A DNA stretch of 64,000 nucleotides from Sunxiuqinia indica (lineage in GTDB: Bacteria; Bacteroidota; Bacteroidia; Bacteroidales; Prolixibacteraceae). Shown in pieces: positions 55,688-64,000 of the stretch. Numbering within the stretch: position 1 is the first letter of the stretch; every line of letters starts with the position of its first letter. The notes beneath the pieces were generated by a model. It saw only the letters and a list, made by a program, of their open reading frames with translations, ran no database searches and was not told where the DNA came from. A program made the position numbers and the translations under genes. The stretch covers positions 62,001 to 126,000 of the forward strand of contig NZ_WVEM01000009.1 of assembly GCF_009847015.1 (NCBI RefSeq). Reading direction: 5' to 3'.

Positions 55688-55729
55688 AAAAAAAAGAGGA
55701 AATTTCATTCGAAATTTCCTCTTTTTTTT
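55688..55729 (+). terminator. Terminator of the tRNA-Val pair
   Basis: AAAGAGGAAATTTC and GAAATTTCCTCTTT pair perfectly around ATTC and are followed by a T run. Confidence 0.9.
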
Positions 55730-55822
55730 GTGTTATTCAATATACATCACTGCATCACCGATAAAAAAATGCAAGCAAAGATGATAATAATTTTTACTCC
55801 ACCGGAAATTTAAACTGATCCT

Positions 55823-57898
55823 CTACTTCAATCTCCAAACCAACACACCCGCTGTAGGAATTAATTTATCTCCAATCAATATTTCAACATCATCAGAAAG
55901 ATCCATTACATAATCCTCATCCGCATAATTCATTGCAATACCAAACCCATCCCGGTATTCGACAGTAATTCCTTCTGGATAGTTTTGGATATCGATATCC
56001 AAACGCTTGTACAATTTTCGCAGGACAGCGTCTTCCAAATCCCCTTGATTACTATCAGCGCCAACATAGGTTACGGTGCCTTCACCAAGTTGATTATATG
56101 TTACGGAAGCTTTTCCGGCATAAAAATCACCCGAATATTCAGCCCAGGTTTCAGTTTCAGCATTCGGACTTAAAATATCTCCCCAACTCGTCCAGGCAAA
56201 TTTCTCTTTGTCCATAGCAATCGTATCAGGAGCATAGGGTCTTAACAGATCATAAAACTCAATGCTACTTCCAATTAGCTCATAAATTGGTTCTGCGTGT
56301 TTTGCCTCCCACAAATGGCCCAATTCATCTTGATGACCTGTGCGACACGACATAATCAAGTTGCCACCACCTTTTACGTAATCCGTTAGTTTTTCAACCA
56401 AGTCCAAACTCATTTGCTGATAAGCAGGAACAACAATCACCGAATATCCCGAAAAATCCATGGTGTCGCGAATAAAATCAACCGGGGAACCAAATGATTT
56501 TAAGGCTTTGTAGTACTTCAAGACATGCTGCTCGGTGTCCCAAACAGTAGTCTGTTTGTTTTGGTTAATTGCAACCGTATTATCCGGATCATAAAGAATA
56601 GCCGTTTTTCGTTTTAGATAATCTGCTGGAGTTTCTCCTAAAGATGATTTTCTTCTTAACTGCTTTACTTCATCAATAAATTGCTGATACTCCAGTCCCC
56701 CTCGTGTAGGAGTTACGCCATCGGGACCAACAATGCCATAATGATACTGCTCGTAACCATAAATAGGAGCGCGAAAGCGATAGGTACAGGTAAACTGACT
56801 TCCACCTGCAAAAACATGCCACAACCACAAACGCACAGCTCCCGGAAGCGGTTGTGAATTAATTGTCCCCCAGTTCACCTGCCCGGGCTGTAGCTCCATC
56901 ACGCCATAAACAGGAGTCAGTGGCCTAAAATAATCATTAGCCATTGCAATTCGAGAATACTCACCAACGCGATACCCCCTGGGACCAATCCCTTTATGCT
57001 CGCCATACACCATATAGCGAGTATAACTGATGAAGTCCAGTTCCCTGCTGGCACCAATAAAGCGAGCGTCGTACATCGGAATATAATTCGTGGTAATCCA
57101 CTGTTTAGGGCTAGCGTAACCTCGGATTGTTTCCGCCTGCTCATCTAAAAATGAAGAAGTCTCATAATCACAAAAACGACTGTGATCCAACCGCTGATAA
57201 AGATTCATGCCCCATTGCTTGTGCTGTGGAATATTAATTTCTGAAAAGTCACGATAGGTTCCACTCCAGAAATTAGTTCCCCAGGCATCATTTAACGCTT
57301 CAATTGTTTTGTATTTTTTCTTCAGCCATTGACGAAAACGTTGTTGAGCATCGTCTCCGTAATCAACATTTGAATGAGGTTCGTTATCCAATTGCCATCC
57401 CATAATTCGATCGTCATCGCCATAATGTTTAGCCAGCTCGGCAATCATCTTTTGAGCATATTCACGATAAAATTCATTCGAGAAGGAAGCATGTTGTCGT
57501 GATCCATGATCGTATTGTGTTCCATCTTCCCGGGTAATTAAAACATCAGGGTGCTTGCGAACCAACCAAACTGGTGGTGTCGCGGTTGATGTACACATGA
57601 TGACTTTTAGTTTGTGTTTTGCGGCTAAACCTACGGCCTTATCCAACCATTTAAAATCATAAACTCCTTCTTCCGGTTCCAGCTGAGCCCATGCAAATTC
57701 AGCAAAGTGAGTAAATTCAAACCCCATTTCTGCCATTTTCTGCAAATCCCTGTCCCACTGTGCTTCATCCCAATGTTCCGGATAATAATAAGCACCAACT
57801 GTTGTCAATTCTTCCGGAGGGAAATAGCTCTCTGTTTTCTGGGCAAAACTGCTACATGACCAGAATAGCAATAAACCAATAAAGACTTTCTTTTTCAT
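55823..57898 (-). CDS. Secreted beta-galactosidase, GH42 family
   Basis: The 691-residue protein has a signal peptide (ending SSFAQ). It begins with the GH42 pattern YYPEHWDEAQWDRDLQKMAE. The acid/base glutamate is in MGWQLDNEPHSN (N-E pair, about residue 170). A second conserved half has the trimerisation domain (IVVPAYQQMSLDLVEKLTDYVKGGG) and a small C-terminal beta domain. GH42 enzymes remove terminal beta-galactose from oligosaccharides, including pectic galactan. It is 92 bases downstream of the acetylesterase gene on the same strand. Confidence 0.92.
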   Translation of the reverse strand: MKKKVFIGLLLFWSCSSFAQKTESYFPPEELTTVGAYYYPEHWDEAQWDRDLQKMAEMGFEFTHFAEFAWAQLEPEEGVYDFKWLDKAVGLAAKHKLKVIMCTSTATPPVWLVRKHPDVLITREDGTQYDHGSRQHASFSNEFYREYAQKMIAELAKHYGDDDRIMGWQLDNEPHSNVDYGDDAQQRFRQWLKKKYKTIEALNDAWGTNFWSGTYRDFSEINIPQHKQWGMNLYQRLDHSRFCDYETSSFLDEQAETIRGYASPKQWITTNYIPMYDARFIGASRELDFISYTRYMVYGEHKGIGPRGYRVGEYSRIAMANDYFRPLTPVYGVMELQPGQVNWGTINSQPLPGAVRLWLWHVFAGGSQFTCTYRFRAPIYGYEQYHYGIVGPDGVTPTRGGLEYQQFIDEVKQLRRKSSLGETPADYLKRKTAILYDPDNTVAINQNKQTTVWDTEQHVLKYYKALKSFGSPVDFIRDTMDFSGYSVIVVPAYQQMSLDLVEKLTDYVKGGGNLIMSCRTGHQDELGHLWEAKHAEPIYELIGSSIEFYDLLRPYAPDTIAMDKEKFAWTSWGDILSPNAETETWAEYSGDFYAGKASVTYNQLGEGTVTYVGADSNQGDLEDAVLRKLYKRLDIDIQNYPEGITVEYRDGFGIAMNYADEDYVMDLSDDVEILIGDKLIPTAGVLVWRLK

Positions 57899-57990
57899 AA
57901 TAGGGAATCGTTCGTTTGATTAATTTTTTTGATCGTTTAAGTGTACTGATTAAAAAAAAAAAAACATTCGCCAATTTAAATGCAATACAC

Positions 57991-58734
57991 TTACTTTAGC
58001 TCAGTTATCAAGATATTCTTTTTCTTGAGTTCATCAACCACCATTTTTGCAACTACACGTGCACCAAAATTATTAAAATGAGTATTATCCTTATTTCCAT
58101 CGGGGTAGTTCGGATATTCTCCCGGCTTAAGGCACATATATAATTCTTGTGACTTTTCAGTCCCCATTTCAACAACCTTCACTTCTGTCATCAGTTGCAA
58201 GTCAATAAAAGGAACATCTACTGATTCGGACACTATTCGGGTGATTAAAGGATAGAGGCCATGGGTATCGATCAGCGTTCCTTCATCATTAAAATTCCGT
58301 CGCACAACTGAGCTTAGCAAAATGGGATGTGCCCCTTTTTCTCTCGTTTCGCGAACATATCTCTCCAGATTGGCACGATAAGTTGTTACGGGATTTGTAT
58401 AACGATCAGGCTTACGCTCTTTTTGATCATTGTGCCCAAATTGGATGAAGACATAATCTCCAGGCTGTAGTTTATTCAACACTTTAGCCCAATGTCCTTC
58501 TCCGATAAAACTTTTAGAACTCCGACCATTCAACGCATGATTTTCAACAACTACCCGATCCTTGAAAAACTCCTGAAACACCATTCCCCATCCGGTTTCC
58601 GGATATCTTTTTTCCGATTTATTAGCCATTGTTGAATCGCCAACTAAATACAGGTGAATTTTTCTTTCTTCTGAAGACTTAAAAGCGCTTAAGCCGACAC
58701 ATATCAAAACGACTAATAAAAACTTTACTTTCAT
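57991..58734 (-). CDS. Rhamnogalacturonan acetylesterase-like SGNH hydrolase (CE12)
   Basis: The 247-residue exported protein has the SGNH blocks: YLVGDSTMANK (serine), NHALNGRSSKSF (glycine block), FIQFGHNDQKE (asparagine) and DNTHFNNFGA (aspartate and histidine). This order and spacing match CE12 esterases that deacetylate rhamnogalacturonan. Together with the GH42 gene it suggests use of pectic RG-I side chains. No SusC/SusD pair is next to them, so this is not a full polysaccharide utilisation locus. Confidence 0.9.
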   Translation of the reverse strand: MKVKFLLVVLICVGLSAFKSSEERKIHLYLVGDSTMANKSEKRYPETGWGMVFQEFFKDRVVVENHALNGRSSKSFIGEGHWAKVLNKLQPGDYVFIQFGHNDQKERKPDRYTNPVTTYRANLERYVRETREKGAHPILLSSVVRRNFNDEGTLIDTHGLYPLITRIVSESVDVPFIDLQLMTEVKVVEMGTEKSQELYMCLKPGEYPNYPDGNKDNTHFNNFGARVVAKMVVDELKKKNILITELK

Positions 58735-59211
58735 ATACTTATAATTTTATGTTCTCAACAGTATTCGACAAAACTCGCACGTCATAATTCTCCTGCGAGA
58801 AAAGACTTTGACCTACTCGTTTCACATCAATTCGATTTTAAAACTTAATAATTAATCAAAAATACGATTGTTGGGAATATAAAAAAATCAGATTCTACGA
58901 ATGATTTATCCTGACCAGAAAATCGAGGCCAGGAAATCGCCTTAATTTCGAAAAAGACCGGAATAGCATTCACCTAAACATAAAAAGAGCAATATACACC
59001 GTTAAGTCAACCATGTCTCAATGGGTGAAGTGACAGGCAAGCATGCGATCAATAGCAGAAGCAATTGGAATGAAGGTTCATATTGGAAGCTTAAAACAAT
59101 TATACAGCTCTAGTTTAATGCAAAAAATGAATTCGTAACACACAAAGTGGGCTGACACTATTCGTTCGGTCTTATTTCTACTCCACCAGGAAATGTTACA
59201 ACAAAAGCAAA
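58735..59211. other. Non-coding gap upstream of the acetylesterase gene
   Basis: I see no gene, RNA or clear terminator in these 477 bases. They must hold the promoter of the leftward acetylesterase-GH42 unit, but no TAnnTTTG box with a -33 partner is evident. Confidence 0.4.
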
Positions 59212-60126
59212 TCACTGCAAATGACCAATTTCCTTTACGATTGCGCTCCTCTTATTTAGCATTTTAATAATTAAAGGATAACTAAATACGGCAGCCAAAA
59301 TAATCAATGTTCCGATGTAAAATCCCAACGACATGTATTCTGAATCCTTAAAAATAAAAAAGGCCATCAGGATACCATAAATCGGTTCCATATTAATCGT
59401 TAATACGACTGAGTATGCCGACAGCACTTTCATCACATCAATAGAAACAACGTAAGCATAAGCAGTGCAAACAACACCTAAAACGAGCAACCACATCCAA
59501 TCTCCGGCCGACGGTGCAGGTATTCCAGCGGAGAAACCACCAGTAACGATAAGCAAAAAGGTAATACCGATAAACCCACTTCCCATTTCGTAAAAGCTAA
59601 TAACAACCGGGTTGTATTTGGGTATAAATGTTTTATTGAGTACCGTAAAAAGACCGGCCAAAAATGCTGAAATCAAGGCTGTAACGATACCCCATTTGTG
59701 TTGAAACTCGAATTGAAAAATCAAGTAAAGGCCAATAAGGATGATGGCTCCAATAATCACCTCGAACCAAATGAATCGTCGTCGGGTAATCATGGGCTCG
59801 AGTATACTTGTAAAAAGAGTTGTAGAAGCCATGCAACCTAAAGTGACCGATACATTTGAAATTTTAACGGCATGGAAAAAAGTAATCCAATGCACTGCAA
59901 CGATCAGTCCGACACCAAGTATTTGCAATATTGCACGTGACGAATACACAACTGATTGCTTCCGAAAAAATAAAAAAGCTCCTAAAGCAACAAAGGCGAT
60001 CAACATACGATACCAGACCATTTCGACAGCCGGTAAACTAATTAGCTTACCAATAATCGCCGTAAAACCTAAAATAAAAACAATAAAATGAAGCTTGATG
60101 TGATTTTTTAGCAGATCACTCATCAC
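59212..60126 (-). CDS. EamA/DMT family permease
   Basis: The 304-residue protein has about ten transmembrane helices in two EamA halves: N-terminal (FIVFILGFTAIIGKLISL to FEFQHKWG) and C-terminal (ALISAFLAGLFTVLNKTFI to PLIIKML). Mid-repeat signatures are VSVTLGCMASTTLFTSILEP and the second-half VLTINMEPIYGILMAFFIF. It is a drug/metabolite superfamily exporter of unknown substrate. Confidence 0.88.
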   Translation of the reverse strand: MMSDLLKNHIKLHFIVFILGFTAIIGKLISLPAVEMVWYRMLIAFVALGAFLFFRKQSVVYSSRAILQILGVGLIVAVHWITFFHAVKISNVSVTLGCMASTTLFTSILEPMITRRRFIWFEVIIGAIILIGLYLIFQFEFQHKWGIVTALISAFLAGLFTVLNKTFIPKYNPVVISFYEMGSGFIGITFLLIVTGGFSAGIPAPSAGDWMWLLVLGVVCTAYAYVVSIDVMKVLSAYSVVLTINMEPIYGILMAFFIFKDSEYMSLGFYIGTLIILAAVFSYPLIIKMLNKRSAIVKEIGHLQ

Positions 60127-60293
60127 GATAAAATATCCATTTTTAAAAACAATCTAAAAGCGTTCCAAAATACAATTTGACAACCACATTAAAAATGATT
60201 CTCACAAAATAAATACTAACTTGTCAATCAGACATCAGCACAAGAACTCAAGTTAAAGCGATATTAATATCGAAAAACGATTGAAAAGAACAT

Positions 60294-61472
60294 ATGGACT
60301 ATCAGAAAAAATCGAAGGAGGAACTTATCAGGCTTGTAAAGTCAATGGATTTATTGCTAAAGTCTCTTCAAGCAGACCAGGAAGACGAGGAGCAATTAAA
60401 ATTTGCATGGACCGGAAATTTAGGCCATTGGTACTGGGACGTTCAAAGCAACAAGGTCACATTTAATTCTTTAAAGGCTACTAATTTGGGCTATACGAAA
60501 GATGAAATCCCGGAAAACTGTGATTTCCAGTTTTTCACCAGCAAACTACATCCTGACGATTATGAGCCCGTTATGGAAAACATGCGAAATCATTTAACCG
60601 GAAAAACGAATATTTATGAAGTTGAATACCGAATAAAAACCAAAAAAGGCGAATGGAAATGGTATTACGACCGGGGAAAAATTACGAAACGCTCCGAAGC
60701 GGGAAGCCCAATTCTTTTAGCAGGAATTGTTTTCGATATATCAGAAAGGAAAAAGCTGGAAGAAAAGCAGTCGATCTTAATTAATTCTCTTTCGGAACAG
60801 CTACAAATGCAAGAGAACCTTTTTTCAGTGATTTTCCATGATCTTAAAACACCGCTTTCTAACGTCATTGGCTTTAACGATCTACTAACTGATTCATTAA
60901 AAGAATCCCCTAATCAGAATGATGAGGCCAATGAGTTTGCATCAACTATTGCTCAATCAGCCAAAAAGGCTTTTGATATAACGAACGAATTACTTGACTG
61001 GGTAAAGGCCAAATCATTTAATAGTGGAGTAACCGACAAAATTAATTTAGCCTCCACGATCAATCATCTAATCGATGAATTCGAACAAGAGCTAAAGCTC
61101 AAAAACGTACAAATCGTTAATCAAATAACTACCGACACCGAAATTCATACGAATAAAACGTTGCTGAACATTGCCCTTCGAAATTTCCTTTCAAATGCGA
61201 TAAAGTTCAGTCATAAGGATGCGGAAATTCATGTCAGTTATTCAAACGAAACGCTGTCCGTGAAAGATTTCGGCGTTGGTATGGATCAAGAAAAGCTGAA
61301 TGCAATTTCCGGTAAAATAATCGACTCGTCACTTGGCACCGCAGGAGAAAAAGGGAATGGTATCGGACTGATTCTTGTCCATAAACTACTGGAAAAGAAA
61401 AATATTCAATTCTCAATTGAAAGTTCCCCCAATCAGGGAACTGATGTAAAAATACGTTTTGGAGAAGGATAA
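60294..61472 (+). CDS. PAS-domain sensor histidine kinase
   Basis: The 392-residue soluble protein has a short N-terminal coiled coil, a PAS/PAC module at about residues 35-155 (GHWYWDVQSNKVTF, EYRIKTKKGEWKWYYDRGKI) and a HisKA domain with VIFHDLKTPLSNVIGF (histidine near 185). The HATPase domain shows FLSNAIKFSH, DFGVGMDQEKL and GNGIGLILVHKLL. No response regulator lies beside it, so its partner is elsewhere. Confidence 0.92.
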   Translation: MDYQKKSKEELIRLVKSMDLLLKSLQADQEDEEQLKFAWTGNLGHWYWDVQSNKVTFNSLKATNLGYTKDEIPENCDFQFFTSKLHPDDYEPVMENMRNHLTGKTNIYEVEYRIKTKKGEWKWYYDRGKITKRSEAGSPILLAGIVFDISERKKLEEKQSILINSLSEQLQMQENLFSVIFHDLKTPLSNVIGFNDLLTDSLKESPNQNDEANEFASTIAQSAKKAFDITNELLDWVKAKSFNSGVTDKINLASTINHLIDEFEQELKLKNVQIVNQITTDTEIHTNKTLLNIALRNFLSNAIKFSHKDAEIHVSYSNETLSVKDFGVGMDQEKLNAISGKIIDSSLGTAGEKGNGIGLILVHKLLEKKNIQFSIESSPNQGTDVKIRFGEG

Positions 61473-61663
61473 AGAGTTCTTTTTAGCGGGATGGAGTTTT
61501 CATCAAACACCTTCTTAAAAATCACAAAACATGCTGATCTCATTAGCTAGCTTCTTGAGATTGAAATAAACTTCAAAAGCATAACTCGATGTTGCGACGT
61601 TCTTTCGGAAATAAGAAAGATCACCCAATCTCATTCTTCTCTCGAATTATTCCTATTTCTCCC

Positions 61664-61695
61664 TTTTGCCCCACCCCAAAAAATGCTTACTTTTG
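61664..61695 (+). promoter_or_regulatory. Consensus promoter of pheT
   Basis: TTTTG at 61664-61668, a 19-base spacer and TACTTTTG at 61688-61695 give the ideal Bacteroidetes promoter. Initiation is expected about 45 bases before ATG 61748. The rest of 61473-61747 holds nothing else recognised. Confidence 0.82.
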
Positions 61696-61747
61696 TCGGT
61701 CTCAAAAAGACTGACGTTCTCAAATTCAGTTTAAAAGCATTGCAATT

Positions 61748-64000
61748 ATGAAGATTTCCTACAAATGGTTGAAAGACTATATAAATACCGACCTGACTCC
61801 TCAGCAGCTGGAAGAAGTGCTGACACAAACCGGCCTTGAGGTTGGTGGAATTGAAGAAGTTGAAAGCATCAAAGGCGGACTTCGCGGATTGGTGATTGGC
61901 GAAGTAGTAACTTGCGAAAAGCATTCCAACTCTGATCACCTCAGCAAAACAACGGTTAATGTTGGCTCCAGTGATCTTTTGCCGATTGTTTGCGGAGCAC
62001 CCAACGTTGCCGCCGGACAAAAAGTTGTGGTAGCTACTGTAGGAACAACCCTTTACAATGGCGATGACGAATTTGTGATCAAACGTGCTAAAATTCGCGG
62101 CGAAGAATCGCAAGGCATGATTTGCGCCGAAGATGAAATTGGGGTTGGCGAAAGTCACGATGGCATTATGGTTTTACCCGAAGATTCGCTGGTTGGAACT
62201 CCGGCCAGCGAGTTTTTCAATGTAGAATCCGACTATGCTATAGAAATTGATCTGACTCCAAACCGGATTGACGGAGCATCGCACATTGGTGTTGCGCGTG
62301 ATTTGGCCGCGTACCTAAAACAGGAAAAAGATATTTCGTATACCAAACCCTCGGTTGATCATTTTAAGGTTGATGATCATTCTCTGGAAATTCCGGTTGA
62401 AGTGGCAAATCCTGAAGCATGCCCACGATATTCGGGTGTTACAATTTCGGGCGTAGAAATTAAGGAATCGCCCGACTGGCTGCAAAACCGACTAAAAGCA
62501 ATCGGCCTATCGCCAATAAATAATGTGGTAGATATTACCAATTACGTTCTGTTTGAAACCGGTCAACCTTTGCATGCTTTTGACGCTAAAGAAATTGCAG
62601 GCAACAAAGTAATTGTTAAAACCCTATCGCCCGGAACGAAGTTCGTTACCTTAGATGAAGAAGAGCGTGAGCTCCACGAAGACGACCTGATGATTTGCAA
62701 TGCAGAAGAAGGCATGTGTATTGGTGGCGTTTTTGGTGGTATCAAATCCGGGGTAAAAGAATCAACTGTAAATATCTTTCTGGAGTCGGCGTGTTTCGAT
62801 CCGGTTTTTATTCGAAAAACAGCTCGTCGCCATGGTTTGAACACCGATGCTTCGTTCCGTTTTGAAAGAGGCACCGACCCGAATGGGGTCATTTATGCTT
62901 TAAAGCGAGCCGCAATGCTGATTAAAGAAATCGCAGGCGGAAAAATCTCTTCTGAAATCGTTGATATCTATCCAAATCCGATTGATGATTTTAAGGTTGA
63001 AGTGAGCTACGCCAACATCAAACGACTGATTGGAAAAGATCTTGGCGCCGAACGAATCAAACTGATACTGAAAGGCCTGGAAATTAAGATTAACGAAGAA
63101 ACGGAAAGCGGACTATCGCTTTCGGTTCCTCCCTATCGTGTTGATGTGAAACGCGAAGCTGACGTGATTGAGGAAATCCTGCGTATTTACGGCTACAACA
63201 ATATTGAAATTCCTAGTTTGGTGAATGCTTCGCTGCAGTACTCGCCCTTGCACGATCCGGTAAAAATTCGCCGGGTAATGGCAGAAACGCTTACTGCGCA
63301 GGGATTTAATGAAATCTGGTCGAATTCGCTAACCAAAGCTTCGTATTACGAAAATGGCGAAACATTTAACGATGAGCACACCGTTAAGTTGTTCAACCCA
63401 CTAAGTAACGACCTTGGCGTAATGCGTCAAACACTGCTGTTTGGAGGACTTGAAGCGATTGCGTACAACGCCAATCGTCAAAATGCGGATTTGCGCTTGT
63501 ACGAATTTGGCAATTGCTACTTTCTAAATGGATTGGAGTTGAAAGAGGATATAATGAAAAACTTCCGGGAGGAAGAACATCTGGCAATTTTCATCAGCGG
63601 ACAAAAAGAAAAAGAAAGCTGGACTGTTCCGCAAAGTGAAAGTACCTTCTTTCAACTAAAATCTTATGCCGAAGGCCTGCTGACAAAGATGGGATTGAAC
63701 GCCGACAAATTAACGACTGAAAGTTTCAGCAACGAATTAATTTCAGAAGGAATCGTTCTATCAACCAAAAACGGAACTAGAAAGGTAGCCGAAATCGGTA
63801 TCGTTCACCCTAAATTGAGGAAGCAATTTGAAATTGAAAATTCGGTTTTTTATGCTGATCTTTCGATGGACAACATTATACTGGAACAGAAAAACAACAA
63901 GACCTTATTTAGCGAACTTTCAAAATATCCGGAAGTACGTCGTGATTTAGCCTTGCTGCTGAACAAAGATGTTCAATTCGGGCAAATTCGCGATTTAGCA
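61748..64000 (+). CDS. pheT: Phenylalanine-tRNA ligase beta subunit, 3' end cut off by window edge
   Basis: The frame is open from ATG 61748 to the last base, giving 751 residues of about 820 expected. The PheT features are KISYKWLKDYI at the start and a tRNA-binding OB-fold at about 40-155 (VVTCEKHSNSDHLSKTTVNV). B3/B4 segments follow, with DLTPNRIDGASHIGVARDLAAYL and RHGLNTDASFRFERGTDP. The B5 and core domains come next, and the start of the C-terminal anticodon-binding domain is at YPEVRRDLALLL. It pairs with PheS to charge tRNA-Phe. It has its own consensus promoter, apart from pheS. Confidence 0.96.
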   Translation, partial: MKISYKWLKDYINTDLTPQQLEEVLTQTGLEVGGIEEVESIKGGLRGLVIGEVVTCEKHSNSDHLSKTTVNVGSSDLLPIVCGAPNVAAGQKVVVATVGTTLYNGDDEFVIKRAKIRGEESQGMICAEDEIGVGESHDGIMVLPEDSLVGTPASEFFNVESDYAIEIDLTPNRIDGASHIGVARDLAAYLKQEKDISYTKPSVDHFKVDDHSLEIPVEVANPEACPRYSGVTISGVEIKESPDWLQNRLKAIGLSPINNVVDITNYVLFETGQPLHAFDAKEIAGNKVIVKTLSPGTKFVTLDEEERELHEDDLMICNAEEGMCIGGVFGGIKSGVKESTVNIFLESACFDPVFIRKTARRHGLNTDASFRFERGTDPNGVIYALKRAAMLIKEIAGGKISSEIVDIYPNPIDDFKVEVSYANIKRLIGKDLGAERIKLILKGLEIKINEETESGLSLSVPPYRVDVKREADVIEEILRIYGYNNIEIPSLVNASLQYSPLHDPVKIRRVMAETLTAQGFNEIWSNSLTKASYYENGETFNDEHTVKLFNPLSNDLGVMRQTLLFGGLEAIAYNANRQNADLRLYEFGNCYFLNGLELKEDIMKNFREEEHLAIFISGQKEKESWTVPQSESTFFQLKSYAEGLLTKMGLNADKLTTESFSNELISEGIVLSTKNGTRKVAEIGIVHPKLRKQFEIENSVFYADLSMDNIILEQKNNKTLFSELSKYPEVRRDLALLLNKDVQFGQIRDLA

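Noticed and set aside
55470-55784. 104-codon frame across the tRNA-Val pair
   Set aside because: It translates both tRNA genes and their terminators; the repeated peptide is the duplicated tRNA.
55823-58734. Polysaccharide utilisation locus
   Set aside because: Only a CE12 esterase and a GH42 enzyme are present; there is no SusC/SusD pair, hybrid sensor or further glycosidase nearby.

Overview
The window reads as a chromosomal segment of a Bacteroidota bacterium, tentatively a Marinilabiliales/Prolixibacteraceae-like lineage. Support comes from Bacteroidetes-type promoters (TTTG, about 19 bases, TAnnTTTG) ahead of pheT and the tRNA-Val pair, a CarboxypepD_reg-type TonB-dependent receptor, DUF4831 and GH3 proteins, TamA/TamB, and a ThiH-type (anaerobic) thiamine operon. 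The genus is an inference. No phage, insertion sequence, integrase or CRISPR was seen. Two genes run off the edges: an NTT-type nucleotide transporter on the left and pheT on the right.

Layout. 1-8.6 kb: NTT-family transporter behind a serine-hydrolase lipoprotein, secreted esterase, lipid kinase, an unusual 21-bp repeat array, typA, and a POT peptide transporter. 8.9-13.3 kb: nnr, a DUF4831 protein and pepD. 13.3-19.0 kb: a complete curli (type VIII secretion) cluster on the minus strand: small curlin-like protein, CsgA-like, CsgB-like, CsgE, CsgF, CsgG with an extra C-terminal barrel-like domain, and a terminal lipoprotein. A REC-PAS-LuxR regulator is transcribed divergently and is a candidate functional counterpart of CsgD. 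21-28.3 kb: a hybrid-looking soluble histidine kinase with a 21-residue repeat, then tamB and tamA. 28.7-38.1 kb: membrane and envelope-stress genes (AI-2E family, YihY, lmo0937-type and CsbD small proteins, AsmA-like protein, small membrane protein, acidic lipoprotein, MscS), plus GH3, SUI1 and carbonic anhydrase.

38.1-47.7 kb is a thiamine regulon. One promoter and TPP riboswitch drive thiS-thiC-tenI/thiE-like-thiD-thiE-thiG-thiH-thiF. A second, almost identical riboswitch with its own promoter drives a TonB-dependent receptor, which is therefore a likely thiamine importer. Synthesis and uptake would both be shut off by TPP.

47.9-55.7 kb: hsp20, an unknown lipoprotein, a CorA/ZntB-like transporter, a GT2 glycosyltransferase, a hypothetical protein, suhB (start codon buried in a perfect inverted repeat), phoH, folC and two identical tandem tRNA-Val(TAC). 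55.8-64 kb: a pectin-type pair (CE12 acetylesterase and GH42 beta-galactosidase), an EamA permease, a PAS histidine kinase and pheT.
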